DNA from: Acholoe squamosa
Taxonomy: Eukaryota; Annelida; Polychaeta; Phyllodocida; Polynoidae
Assembly (NCBI GenBank): GCA_949317995.1
Contig: OX439035.1
Coordinates: 1,967,181 to 2,031,180 of the forward strand
DNA: 64,000 nucleotides
Direction of reading: 5' to 3'
This document shows, piece after piece, positions 1 through 11,989 of this stretch. The position numbers and the translations under genes were made by a program. The notes under the pieces are model-generated. The model did no database searches. It was not told the origin of the DNA and was given only the letters and a program-made list of their open reading frames with translations. How positions within the stretch are numbered: position 1 is the first letter of the stretch; every line of letters begins with the position of its first letter.

Positions 1-590
1 CTCCACACATGGGACATCAAGGTATGGCAAGCCAATAGTGCACTAACTCCACACATGGGGCATCAAGGTATGGCAAGCCAATGGTACACTAACTCCACAC
101 ATGGGGCATCAATGTATGGCAAGCCAATAGTGCACTAACTCCACACATGGGGCATCAATGTATGGTGAGCCAATGGTACACTAACTCCACACATGGGGCA
201 TCAATGTATGGCAAGCCAATAGTACACTAACTCCACACATGGGGCATCAATGTATGGCAAGGCAATAGTACACCAACTCCACACATGGGGCATCAATGTA
301 TGGTAAGCCAATAGTACACTAACTCCACACATGGGGCATCAATGTATGGCAAGCCAATAGTACACTCACTCCCCACATGGGACATCAATGTATGGTAAGC
401 CAATGGTACACTAACTCCATACATGGGGCATCAATGGCAAGCCAATAGTACACTAACTCCACACATGGGACATCAATGTATGGTAAGCCAATAGTACACT
501 CACTCCACACATGGGGCATCAATGTATGGCAAGCCAATAGTACACTAACTCCACACATGAGGCCTCAAGGTATGGCAAGCCAATGGTGCA
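1..590. repeat. 46-bp minisatellite, about 13 copies
   Basis: A tandem array whose unit begins CTCCACACATGGGGCATCAA and continues with TGTATGGCAAGCCAATAGTA. The second unit starts 46 bases after the first. Copies differ by single substitutions (GGCAAGCC/GGTAAGCC, AGTACAC/AGTGCAC), and one near 430 is short. The array runs off the left edge of the window, so its full size is unknown. No coding potential is seen. Confidence 0.95.
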
Positions 591-655
591 TTCCACATAA
601 TGTGGATTAATTAAAGTACAGTAATGAATCCTGTAACCGTGTATAGCTGATATAG

Positions 656-658
<3 letters not shown>

Positions 659-709
<51 letters not shown>
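659..709. repeat. (TA)n microsatellite
   Basis: About 25 TA dinucleotides directly abutting the left end of the solo LTR at 710. The overlap with TA repeats hides any target duplication of that LTR. Confidence 0.95.
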
Positions 710-716
<7 letters not shown>

Positions 717-1060
717 GTTCGTCTCGATAAGTTAGATTAAATCATAACGAAGAGAGAAGAAGTTTTCGAGTAGGCAACCGAGCTTTTATTTCATAAGCCT
801 TTGTTACATACGATCACAGCCTTAGAGGACTACATGCTGCCAGGGCTTTTGGTTACCCTTTCAGGTAACGACCAGGTTGAGCAGTGGGTAGAACCACTAC
901 TGGAGAATGTGGGGTTAGAACCAACCTTATATAGGGGAAAAGCCCGCGAAACTCAGACCAGCCAGGTGACGTGTGGCAGACTAGTGGTAGGCCCCCTGGT
1001 GTAATGGATACGAACCCAGAGGCAGGTGCTGCCACCTGCCATCCGGATTCCCCCACTACA
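710..1060 (-). mobile_element. Solo LTR, Ty3/gypsy-like, minus orientation
   Basis: A 351-bp segment bounded by a perfect 8-base inverted pair, TGTAGTGG at the left and CCACTACA at the right. On the minus strand it has, in order, a GGTGGCAGCACC-containing block, a TATATAAGG box and an AATAAA signal, which is the order seen in the LTRs of the complete Ty3 element at 11589. No gag, pol or second LTR adjoins it, so it is a solo LTR left by recombination. No target duplication can be read because TA repeats flank the left edge. The family assignment is an inference from the shared layout. Confidence 0.65.
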
Positions 1061-1123
1061 CCTGAAGACCTAGGTCTGAGTCCCACGGGTGCATGAACGT
1101 ACAAGTGTAAATACCATACCCCT

Positions 1124-1186
<63 letters not shown>
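1124..1186. repeat. (CA)n(TA)n compound microsatellite
   Basis: A short CA run followed by about 23 TA units. Long tyrosine/isoleucine-rich frames across it are artefacts. Confidence 0.9.
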
Positions 1187-1192
<6 letters not shown>

Positions 1193-1369
1193 ATCATAAT
1201 CTTCTTTACTCTAACAAATATCATGAGGCAGCAGTAGACACCAGTTTACATAGCAAACTGCTGAAACAAACTCCTGAAGTAACTCAGCCAAAACAAAGAT
1301 ATTATAGACCTGGATGGATCGGTTGAAACAAGATTTTGCTATGGCTGCACCCATAGGAAAATCCGCTAC

Positions 1370-1376
<7 letters not shown>

Positions 1377-1418
<42 letters not shown>

Positions 1419-1455
1419 TATATATATATAAATATATATATAAATATATATATAT
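1377..1455. repeat. Imperfect (TA)n microsatellite
   Basis: TA dinucleotides with interspersed TAAA variants. The stretch 1187-1376 before it shows nothing recognisable. Confidence 0.9.
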
Positions 1456-1494
1456 GGGGAGTATAACATTAGTTATACAGGCAAAGACCAGCCC

Positions 1495-1622
1495 ACTGTA
1501 CCCCCCGGCGGCTTATTTGAATACTGTTTCTAATCCGTAAGATTAATTTCCACGCCCCTGTGCCACCAGCCCTTATTTGAAACTGGCACCTATTTGAGAC
1601 CCCGGCGCTTAAACCAATATGG
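1495..1622 (+). repeat. Dispersed repeat with GCTTATTTGAGACC motifs
   Basis: Contains several copies of a CTTATTTGARACC-type motif and an AAGATTAATTTC block. The reverse complement of 28290-28400 has the same order: CTTATT motif, ATACTGTTT, AAGATTAATTT, CTTATTTGAGACCCCGGCG. These are therefore two copies of one dispersed element in opposite orientation. Repeated motifs near the ends fit subterminal repeats of a DNA transposon, but no terminal inverted repeat could be fixed. Confidence 0.55.
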
Positions 1623-1639
1623 TATGTTTGCCTGAGACT

Positions 1640-1774
1640 GGGCTGTGTACAAATGACATCATGCTTTTTTGGACAATTTTTGATCCCCCCCCATTCCCAA
1701 AGGTATATGGAAAATTAATTCCGTCATGCTGGGCCTACCCCCCCTTCCTGCATGACGTCATTTGTACACAGCCC
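1640..1774. mobile_element. Short MITE with 25-bp terminal inverted repeats
   Basis: The left end GGGCTGTGTACAAATGAC (1640 onward) and the right end GTCATTTGTACACAGCCC (to 1774) are inverted copies. The inverted arm is 25 bases with one mismatch. The 85-bp centre is noncoding. No target duplication is obvious, so the superfamily is left open. Confidence 0.75.
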
Positions 1775-2021
1775 CCTTTGTCCACCTCCTGTTAGTGTGT
1801 AGTTATGACCCTAGGTGGCACCAGCAGGTGGTTAATTGTTCCATGTTGTATTACACAAGGTGGTGGCATGTGACTTGGGGTCTCAATGTGTTCCTGTTGT
1901 GTTTACACTGTAGCCTGGGGGGGGGGGGTATACCACCAGGACATGTACCGTGTATGCCTCATCTAGGACAGTCAGTCAGGCTACCCCTACCACCCCCTAT
2001 ACTCCCCCACTGTATTAAAAC

Positions 2022-2241
2022 CACGGGCAAAGACTGAGTAGCAGTGTAAAGGGTCTGGTGAGGTTGTCATGATAGACGCCTTTGTGCTGTGAGCCAATGT
2101 AAGTATACCTGTCAATAGGGTAATGTGACAGGTATACTTACAGTGGATAACAGCAGACAGGCGTCTAAGAGTGCCATACCCTTTACTATACCATTACACC
2201 CTTACCAGACACTTCACACTCCTACTCAGTCTTTGCCCGTG
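2022..2241. mobile_element. hAT-like MITE, 220 bp, with 8-bp target duplication
   Basis: The ends are perfect 20-base inverted repeats, starting CACGGGCAAAGACTGAGTAG at 2022 and matching its complement at 2222-2241. They are flanked by the direct repeat ATTAAAAC at 2014-2021 and 2242-2249. An 8-bp duplication and CA...TG ends are typical of hAT elements. Inside is a further inverted repeat, AGACGCC/GGCGTCT, and a 15-bp hairpin TAAGTATACCTGTCA/TGACAGGTATACTTA (about 2099-2142). Noncoding. Perfect ends and duplication suggest a recent insertion. Confidence 0.9.
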
Positions 2242-2446
2242 ATTAAAACAGCCTGCCACCACGGGGTCGCTGTTACAGGGTGATAGCTACAGTAAGTAAT
2301 ACACCACAGAATACTCTCAACACTACACAGGCGGGACACTCCCACCATAGAGACCAGCTGATGGGGCCTATAACAGTGCACATGTTACGTCATCATAACC
2401 AGTATAACAGTATACCACACAGAGGACCCTGTATCATATAGAGAAC

Positions 2447-2542
2447 ATGGCAGACAGGAGGACATCTCGGGAGGAGTACGAGAGTCTACTAGGTACACAC
2501 TCAGGGCAACAACAGGACAACAGTCAACAACTAACACATCAG
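2447..2542 (+). CDS. Candidate first coding exon (32 codons)
   Basis: An ATG at 2447 opens a frame of 32 codons (MADRRTSREEYESLLG, then a Q-rich tail) that ends CAG before GTTAGT, a good splice donor in phase 0. It is preceded by non-repeat sequence and followed 30 bases later by a MITE. The protein is charged and polar with no recognised domain. The phase matches both the acceptor of the rolling stone-like exon at 34663 and a CAG|G acceptor at 30168. It could therefore be an alternative first exon of that gene across an intron of 28-32 kb full of repeats. This link is inference only. It may also be a chance open frame. Confidence 0.3.
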
Positions 2543-2572
2543 GTTAGTATATCAATATTATAGGGTAGATTA

Positions 2573-3741
2573 ACCTAAAGACGACCACATACCTAGAGTC
2601 GACCACCTGTCAGCTAGATCTTCTCACTCTCACATGTACTGCATTCGTCTTGAACCCTAATATTATTGAAATAGAGGTGTTCTAGTACCCCATAGAATGA
2701 TGTCCTGGAATATATGAAGTAATTGTCATTACATGATAGTTCCCATGTTTAAATGGTTTTTACCATGACCAGCTGGGCATTTCATCAGAATTCTCCAACT
2801 TTGGTTCAATAATTTGAAGATGGCAAGTGCTCACATTTACAACATTTTGACTCTAAGAATTGATAAATATCTTTGCTAAATGATAGCATAAGGAAAAGTG
2901 CAGAAATGTTAAATACTTTCTGTATAGGACTTATTTCCTAGGACATACAGGTTTCACCTTGAGATGACCACCATTTCACCTTGAGTTGACCACTCCTTAT
3001 ACACCTATTTGTGCATTTAATTGAATAGAAACCAATGATTATGAAGGATTACATCACAAGATTCATGGCCGGAATAGTCTGGGATAGAAATCTTCACTGG
3101 ATTATGCACTGATGCATACATTTCAATCTTTACTGTAATGCTACGGTTATTACTGTGTAGAGGAAGTATTTGATACTGAGATTGTGATGATAAAGTTAAG
3201 GAATGGATTATTATAGTCCATATTGAAGGTCTATCAAAGAACATTAAAAACAAAGCCTCTATAATGCAGGGTTGGAAATAACACTTCTATTTTGATGAGA
3301 TTTACAATATCCATGGCCATAAAATTGCCTCCAATTTCCATTCTAATTGGGTCACTGTAAAAACATTTTTTTATGATGCAATAGTCTTAATTACGCCATT
3401 TTACTGCATATCTATAGAAGACATTTATTCTTTTTTCAAATTATAGTTTAATGACCATAGCGCCATTAAAAGGGAAGTTATCAAGTGGTTTACTCAAGGT
3501 GCAAGGTGGTCATCTCAAGGTGAAAATAGACTAACTGAGATGGTCTTAGAAATGATGAAAAACAATAGATAAACTTTACACATGGATTTGAGAAAGGTAA
3601 TTGGTCAAAAAGCCCAAATAATTGTCTTTCACTTAGTATCTTGGGGAACCCTGAGGACCTATTAGACTCAAAGATATTAGCTACTGCATTTCCCTTATTG
3701 AAAACCTGCACAGGAACGGTCATCTTTAGGTTAAACTACCC
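2573..3741. mobile_element. TA-target MITE, 1169 bp
   Basis: The left end GGGTAGATTAACCTAAAGAC (2573) is inverted at the right end, where CTTTAGGTTAAACTACCC ends at 3741. The arms are 24 bases with two mismatches. TA flanks both ends (2571-2572 and 3742-3743), the Tc1/mariner-type target. Internal subterminal copies of CACCTTGAGATGACCACC lie near 2955 and, inverted, near 3505. No transposase remains, so it is a non-autonomous copy. Confidence 0.8.
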
Positions 3742-3743
3742 TA

Positions 3744-4208
3744 CTTACTAAGTGCTTGATAACTTTCTGTTACTTATCACTTACTTATTTACTCAGTGCA
3801 TCATGGGTAGCTAACCTGTAGCGGTTAATCAGATACAGGGGGCAGCACTGTACCCGCTAATACAGGTGTGTGGTTAGGCTAAGAAGGTAGTTTCCCCAGT
3901 CACAATACCATAACAACCTACAACTAACAAACACCCAGCCACCAGGCACCCAGCTCTGCACTGCCATGTAAATAGCCACTCCAATCATGTTCAGCCCACA
4001 GCCCATTGCCTGATGTCTACACCCAGTTCTGTACATTATCAAAATACACTGTACAGAAGTAAAGGCTTTATAGTGGGTGTTCCATACCCCCTGCCTACGC
4101 TCATGTACAATTATTCAAATTCAAGGCTCTACTTTCAGGTGTCTTCCCATGATGCACTGAGTAAATAGTAAGTGATTAGTAACAGAAAGTTACCAAGCAC
4201 TTTGTAAG
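3744..4208. mobile_element. Long-TIR MITE, 465 bp, abutting the previous one
   Basis: Inverted arms of about 65 bases begin CTTACTAAGTGCTTG at 3744 and end CAAGCACTTTGTAAG at 4208, with GTGCATCATGGG/CCCATGATGCAC at their inner ends. TA flanks at 3742-3743 and 4209-4210. The left TA is the same dinucleotide that forms the right target copy of the 2573-3741 element, so one inserted exactly at the edge of the other. Noncoding interior. Confidence 0.8.
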
Positions 4209-4470
4209 TATACATGTATCAATATATAAGCAAATGCCAACTCCCATGGAATATTTTTGCATCGTATTCCCTGAAGTGAGATGGCATTTGCATTTATGTC
4301 ATGGCCCTATGGGGTTAATTTGCTTTAAAATAGAGAAACACAGCTCAGATCTGTTCAGAATTCAAGATGGTGGACACCCATTGAATACGGCCACATTGTA
4401 TTCCACCCCCCATGGAATACGGCATGAGTAGTACTAATCTATAGTAACGATCGTATCTGCCATGCCATAA

Positions 4471-7400
4471 AGGCCTGTCATCATAGAGTGATGGCATGTG
4501 TACTAACACATCGGGTATACTAGTAGCACATACATAAAGGCCTGTCATCATACAGTGATGGCATGTGTACTAACACATCAGGTATACTAGTAGCACATAC
4601 ATATAGACCTGTAATCATAGAGTGATGGCATGTGTGCTAACACATCAGGTATACTAGTAACACATACATATAGGCCTGACATCATAGAGTGATGGCATGT
4701 GTGCTTACACATCAGGTATCCTAGTAACACATACATATAGGCCTGTAATCATACAGTGATGGCATGTGTGCTTACACATCCGGTATACTAGTAACACATA
4801 CATATAGGCCTGTAATCATACAGTGATGGCACGTGTGCTAACACATCAGGTATACTAGTAACACATACATATAGGCCTGTAATCATACAGTGATGGCATG
4901 TGTGCTAACATATCAGGTATCCTAGTAACACATACATATAGGCCTGTAATCATACAGTGATGGCATGTGTGCTAACACATCAGGTATACTAGTAACACAT
5001 ACATATAGGCATGTAATCATACAGTGATGGCATGTGTGCTAACATATCAGGTATCCTAGTAACACATACATATAGGCCTGTAATCATACAGTGATGGCAT
5101 GTGTGCTAACACATCAGGTATACTAGTAGCACATACATAAAGGCCTGTCATCATACAGTGATGGCATGTGTACTAACACATCAGGTATACTAGTAGCACA
5201 TACATATAGACCTGTAATCATAGAGTGATGGCATGTGTGCTAACACATCAGGTATACTAGTAACACATACATATAGGCCTGACATCATAGAGTGATGGCA
5301 TGTGTGCTTACACATCAGGTATCCTAGTAACACATACATATAGGCCTGTAATCATACAGTGATGGCATGTGTGCTTACACATCCGGTATACTAGTAACAC
5401 ATACATATAGGCCTGTAATCATACAGTGATGGCACGTGTGCTAACACATCAGGTATACTAGTAACACATACATATAGGCCTGTAATCATACAGTGATGGC
5501 ATGTGTGCTAACATATCAGGTATCCTAGTAACACATACATATAGGCCTGTAATCATACAGTGATGGCATGTGTGCTAACACATCAGGTATACTAGTAACA
5601 CATACATATAGGCATGTAATCATACAGTGATGGCATGTGTGCTAACATATCAGGTATCCTAGTAACACATACATATAGGCCTGTAATCATACAGTGATGG
5701 CATGTGTGCTAACACATCAGGTATACTAGTAACACATACATATAGGCCTGTAATCATACAGTGATGGCATGTGTGCTAACACATCAGGTATCCTAGTAAC
5801 ACATACATAAAGGCTCGAATGATAAAGTGATGGCATGTGTGCTAACACATCAGGTATCCTAGTAACACATACATATAGGCCTGTAATCATACAGTGATGG
5901 CATGTGTGCTAACACATCAGGTATCCTAGTAACACATACATAAAGGCCTGTAATCATACAGTGATGGCATGTGTGCTAACACATCAGGTATCCTAGTAAC
6001 ACATACATAAAGGCTCGAATGATAAAGTGATGGCATGTGTGCTAACACATCAGGTATCCTAGTAACACATACATATATGCCTGTAATCATACAGTGATGG
6101 CATGTGTGCTTACACATCAGGTATCCTAGTAGCACATACATATAGGCCTGTAATCATACAGTGATGACATGTGTGCTAACACATCAGGTATACTAGTAAC
6201 ACATACATAAAGGCCTGACATCATACAGTGATGACATGTGTGCTAACATATCAGGTATACTAGTAACACATACATATAGGCCTGACATCATACAGTGACG
6301 GCATGTGTGCTTACACATCAGGTATCCTAGTAACACATACATAAAGGCCTGTATTCATACAGTGATGGCATGTGTGCTAACACATCAGGTATACTAGTAA
6401 CACATACATATAGGCCTGACATCATACAGTGATGACATGTGTGCTAACACATCAGGTATACTAGTAACACATACATATAGGCCTGTAATCATACAGTGAT
6501 GGCATGTGTGCTAACACATCAGGTATACTAGTAACACATACATATAGGCCTGTAATCATACAGTGATGGCATGTGTGCTAACACATCAGGTATACTAGTA
6601 ACACATACATAAAGGCCTTTACTCATACAGTGATGACATGTGTGCTAACACATCAGGTATACTAGTAACACATACATATAGGCCTGACATCATAGAGTGA
6701 TGACATGTGTGCTAACATATCAGGTATCCTAGTAACACATACATATAGACCTGTAATCATACAGTGATGGCATGTGTGCTAACATATCAGGTATCCTAGT
6801 AACACATACATATAGGCCTGTATTCATACAGTGATGGCATGTGTGCTAACACATCCGGTATACTAGTAGCACATACATAAAGGCCTGTAATCATACAGTG
6901 ATGGCATGTGTACTAACACATCAGGTATACTTGTAACACATACATATAGGCCTGTAATCATACAGTGATGGCATGTGTGCTTACACATCAGGTATCCTAG
7001 TAACACATACATAAAGGTCTGACATCATACAGTGATGGCACGTGTGCTAACACATCAGGTATACTAGTAGCACATACATATAGGCCTGACATCAGACAGT
7101 GATGGCATGTGTGCATACACATCAGGTATACTAGTAACACATACATATAGGCCTGTAATCATACAGTGATGGCATGTGTACTAACACATCAGGTATACTA
7201 GTAGCACATACATATAGGCGTGTAATCATACAGTGATGGCATGTGTACTAACACATCAGGTATACTAGTAACACATACATATAGGCGTGTAATCATACAG
7301 TGATGGCATGTGTGCTAACACATCAGGTATACTAGTAACACATACATATAGGCCTGTAATCATACAGTGATGGCATGTGTACTAACACATCAGGTATACT

Positions 7401-9575
7401 AGTAGCACATACATATAGGCGTGTAATCATACAGTGATGGCATGTGTACTAACACATCAGGTATCCTAGTAACACATACATATAGGCCTGTAATCATACA
7501 GTGATGACATGTGTGCTAACACATCAGGTATACTAGTAGCACATACATATAGACCTGTAATCATACAGTGATGGCATGTGTGCTAACACATCAGGTATAC
7601 TAGTAACACATACATATAGGCCTGTAATCATACAGTGATGGCATGTGTGCTAACACATCAGGTATCCTAGTAACACATACATATAGGCCTGTAATCATAC
7701 AGTGATGGCATGTGTACTAACACATCAGGTATACTTGTAACACATACATATAGGCCTGACATCATACAGTGATGGCATGTGTGCTAACACATCAGGTATA
7801 CTAGTAACACATACATATAGGCCTGTAATCATACAGTGATGGCATGTGTGCTAACACATCAGGTATCCTAGTAACACATACATATAGGCCTGACATCATA
7901 GAGTGATGGCATGTGTGCTAACACATCAGGTATCCTAGTAACACATACATATAGGCCTGTATTCATACAGTGATGGCATGTGTGCTAACACATCCGGTAT
8001 ACTAGTAGCACATACATAAAGGCCTGTAATCATACAGTGATGGCATGTGTGCTTACACATCAGGTATCCTAGTAACACATACATAAAGGTCTGACATCAT
8101 ACAGTGATGGCACGTGTGCTAACACATCAGGTATACTAGTAGCACATACATATAGGCCTGACATCATACAGTGATGGCATGTGTGCATACACATCAGGTA
8201 TACTAGTAACACATACATATAGGCCTGTAATCATACAGTGATGGCATGTGTACTAACACATCAGGTATACTTGTAACACATACATATAGGCCTGTAATCA
8301 TACAGTGATGGCATGTGTGCTTACACATCAGGTATCCTAGTAACACATACATAAAGGTCTGACATCATACAGTGATGGCACGTGTGCTAACACATCAGGT
8401 ATACTAGTAGCACATACATATAGGCCTGACATCATACAGTGACGGCATGTGTGCTTACACATCAGGTATACTAGTAACACATACATATAGGCCTGTAATC
8501 ATACAGTGATGGCATGTGTGCTAACACATCAGGTATACTAGTAACACATACATATAGGCCTGTAATCATACAGTGATGGCATGTGTACTAACACATCAGG
8601 TATACTAGTAGCACATACATATAGGTGTGTAATCATACAGTGATGGCATGTGTACTAACACATCAGGTATCCTAGTAACACATACATATAGGCGTGTAAT
8701 CATACAGTGATGGCATGTGTGCTAACACATCAGGTATACTTGTAACACATACATATAGGCCTGTAATCATACAGTGATGGCATGTGTGCTTACACATCAG
8801 GTATACTAGTAACACATACATAAAGGTCTGACATCATACAGTGATGGCACGTGTGCTAACACATCAGGTATACTAGTAGCACATACATATAGGCCTGATA
8901 TCATACAGTGATGGCACGTGTGCTAACACATCAGGTATCCTAGTAACACATACATATAGGCCTGACATCATACAGTGACGGCATGTGTGCTAACACATCA
9001 GGTATACAAGTAACACATACATAAAGGCCTTTACTCATACAGTGATGACATGTGTGTTAACACATCAGGTATACTAGTAACATATACATATAGGCCTGTA
9101 ATCATACAGTGACGGCATGTGTGCTTACACATCAGGTATACTAGTAACACATACATATAGGCCTGACATCATACAGTGATGGCATGTGTGCTAACATATC
9201 AGGTATACTAGTAACACATACATAAAAGCCTGTAATCATACAGTGATGGCATGTGTGCTAGCACATCAGGTATACTAGTAGTACATACATATAGGCCTGA
9301 CATCATACAGTGATGGCATGTGTACTAACACATCAGGTATCCTAGTAACACATACATATAGGCCTGTATTCATACAGTGATGGCATGTGTGCTAACATAT
9401 CAGGTATACTAGTAACACATACATAAAAGCCTGTAATCATACAGTGATGGCATGTGTGCTAACACATCAGGTATACTAGTAACACATACATATAGGCCTG
9501 TCATCATACAGTGATGGCATGTGTACTAACACATCAGGTATCCTAGTAGCACATACATATAGGCCTGTAATCATG
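4471..9575. repeat. 67-bp satellite array, about 76 copies, with higher-order structure
   Basis: The unit starts AGGCCTGTAATCATACAGTG and ends in ACACATACATAT. First copies start at 4471 and 4538, giving a 67-base period. Each unit holds the inverted repeat ATGTGT-GCTA-ACACAT. Variants (GGCACGTG, CTGACATC, AAAGGCTCGAATG, ATCCTAG/ATACTAG) recur in fixed order: the block 4538-5140 is repeated almost exactly as 5141-5743, a nine-unit, 603-bp higher-order repeat, and another variant order near 6950 recurs near 8040 and 8290. Apparent reading frames inside are artefacts of the repeat. Confidence 0.97.
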
Positions 9576-9955
9576 TGAGTAGTATGGATAGAAAGGGAAA
9601 AAGGGGGCTGTAATATTGAGAGGTCACATGGGCAAATTCACCTAAGATCCTGCGGAGTAATGCTGTAAGTAGGGCATGGAATGTGTACTCTTATTCAGGT
9701 AACCCGCCCCCCCCCTACACACACACACCCTGTGCTGTGTGCCGCCTCTATCTGTAGCTATTTGTACTAGTCATAGAACAGGACCGACTTATTTGATTTA
9801 TTGTGGCTGTTTGCCAGGGTAAGAGTGTTTTACCCATAATATCTTTTATTTCATCCCTTCCTTGAGATGGAGGATGGAGGGAGGGTGAAAACTTCCTGTT
9901 ACTGGGGAGGAGGGTGGCAGACGGGGTGGATATTTAGAGAACAATTAACGTTTAC
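9576..9955. other. Unassigned intergenic stretch
   Basis: Unique-looking sequence with a short C run and CA run near 9705-9730. I see no gene, splice structure or repeat end in it. Confidence 0.6.
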
Positions 9956-9957
9956 TA

Positions 9958-11039
9958 TAGCTCGATGCAGCAAGTTGGGAACGTGAGTGTTTTCCAGTTT
10001 TGGAGGCAGCTGTGCATGTAAAATGTCTTCATTTAAGGGGCATTTTTGCATATATGCTGCAGAAGACATCTCAAAAATCATAACAAAATATGAAAATAGA
10101 ATCATTTGCTGTGCATTATTCCCTCATAATACATGTCAGACTAGACAAAATGCCATCTGTAGGTCCCATACCGGCTGGAAAAGCACCATGCTCATAAATG
10201 CCTTTATCATTTTCAAGATAAGAATATCTGATGACCTGAACAATATGAACAGGTCCATGTTGCAAAACCTTTTTGTTTCTATTAAATTCCATCATCAATT
10301 GTTGTTTTGACCTGATGATTCATTGAAAACCAAATCAAAATGCTATTAGAACCCCATATTAGGCATGTAAGACCTATTATGATGCACTATTGAGCTATTT
10401 AGCTGTAAATAGCAACAAAAGCGTTGTCGGAACCAAAGACTAGAATCATAAGATGTGGCTAATTCTTCTCACACTTATTGTATCACTTAGACATTTCACA
10501 TGCATTTAAAGATGATTAAGTAGAACACAAAAATGAATATTTCTGGTATCAGTGGGTGATCACGCATCCATATATGGTGATCTATGTGGTCTCATATAAA
10601 AAAACAAGCAAACATTCTACTGAAAATCACAGTTTTTGCAAACTAACAAAAATCACATGTCTCCTATAGTGTAATGAGCCACCATAGAGGCAGGACAGTA
10701 AAGCATACTTATTTATAAACTTGATGAGTCAGTATTATGCATTATCTATGAAAAACTGATGGTTAAAATATTTGTTCACAAAATATATAGGGCCAAACTT
10801 TGAAAAACAGCTATTTTTTCAAACTAATGATTTTTAAATTCATACTTTGTACTTCAGTGGTAAACTGTGCACTATATTGATGTAATACCATCTACCCTGG
10901 CATGAAAGCAATGAGTTTCATCTTTCATTTGCTGCAAATATTGTGTAAATCGGATAATGTTTGGCTAAACTACAGCATTTCTTAGCAAAAATTCAGAAAA
11001 AAACTAAGGTTTAGGTTCCCACCTTGCTGCATCGAGCTA
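9958..11039. mobile_element. TA-target MITE, 1082 bp
   Basis: The left end TAGCTCGATGCAGCAAGTTG (9958) is matched in inverse by CTTGCTGCATCGAGCTA ending at 11039, extending inward through GGGAAC/GTTCCC with one mismatch. TA flanks at 9956-9957 and 11040-11041. The interior is AT-rich and noncoding. The TA target points to the Tc1/mariner group. Confidence 0.8.
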
Positions 11040-11041
11040 TA

Positions 11042-11463
11042 CCATGTGGTCATGGCCCGGTATCATTCTAAATGCCATATAACATAATAAGAATGTACGA
11101 CTATTTTCATCATTACATAGAAGTTACAACCAGATGTCATCTACTATTGACGTCACTACAGGCACTGGTACAAACTAGAAACCATGTGGGATTACTTCCA
11201 CTACTTTGTAGGATTAGGGAGAGATTTTGTGTTCATATATTTGTTGTTTACCTTTGATTATAATGCACCCCCCTCACTTCAGTACCAAAGCTGTCCCCCC
11301 TATGATGTAAATGAACCCTTTAAGGCGGAAATTGTATTAATGTACAATGTACCCAATGGTCGTTTAGTTCTGTATTTATTTCATGTCATATGGATGTAAA
11401 AAATCTATGCACTGTTGTTTCTTACATGAAATAATACCCATTATTTGTCATGATGCATGATTG
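11042..11463. other. Unassigned intergenic stretch
   Basis: AT-rich sequence between a MITE and a LINE fragment. Short frames here have no recognisable product. No other feature seen. Confidence 0.5.
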
Positions 11464-11588
11464 TGACAAATTTGTCTATCAGCCTTTTATTAAACATTTG
11501 TATTTATGGGGGATTAATCACCTCCAACCTTTGCAATGATAATCATTCATCGATTGTACATAATGTAACCTGTTACTTTTGTAAATAC
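11464..11588 (+). mobile_element. LINE 3' end, left part (split by the LTR element)
   Basis: This segment closely matches the reverse complement of about 43235-43361, the 3' untranslated region of the minus-strand LINE at 43042-47390. The match resumes at 24525, directly after the LTR element, and ends in a poly(A) run near 24713. It is therefore a 5'-truncated copy of about 320 bp of that LINE family, plus orientation, into which the Ty3/gypsy element later inserted. Confidence 0.85.
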
Positions 11589-11964
11589 TGTAGAGGTACA
11601 TAACATATAAACCATAGCGTTGGGTACCGTCTGACGTGGCGGGTGAGTCGAGTCGTCGGACGTTCCTCAGGTTCCGGATAGGTGGCAGCACCGATCCGGG
11701 TCTGTGGGGACATCTGGCGACGAACACCTGGGTCCTTATATAAAGCCCAGGGCTCAGCCGCTACGTCAGAGGCCCTTCTGGCCTCCGAAGCATGTAGAAC
11801 ACCATTGATAATTATTAGCTACCCTCTTCATACTATCGGGTAGCCGTGAGTGTGCATTAGTAATAAAATCTATCCGTTGGCATACACTTGAAACACCGTC
11901 TTACTCTTTCTTTCCGAATCGTAAGACCCGAACCCCCAGGTCCGTAAGGCCACAACCCCTTACA
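11589..11964 (+). repeat. 5' LTR of the Ty3/gypsy element (376 bp)
   Basis: Begins TGTAGAGGTAC and ends CCTTACA, one base before the primer site. It contains a GGTGGCAGCACC block (about 11680-11692), a TATATAAAG box (11738-11746) and an AATAAA signal (11862-11867), a promoter and polyadenylation layout expected of an LTR. The 3' LTR at 24167 matches it except for three transitions. Confidence 0.93.
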
Positions 11965-11965
11965 C

Positions 11966-11978
11966 TGGTGCCGTGACC
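11966..11978 (+). other. Primer binding site, tRNA-His type
   Basis: TGGTGCCGTGACC directly follows the 5' LTR after one base. The first 12 bases match the complement of the 3' end of animal tRNA-His (CCA plus GTCACGGC). The same site is kept in the minus-strand relative at 53074-53086. Confidence 0.8.
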
Positions 11979-11989
11979 AGTTAATTCTG

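Noticed and set aside
801-1224. Short frames at 801-1004 and 853-1224
   Set aside because: They lie inside a solo LTR and a TA microsatellite.
4471-9575. Possible CRISPR-like array
   Set aside because: Units are contiguous 67-bp tandem copies with no unique spacers, in an animal genome.
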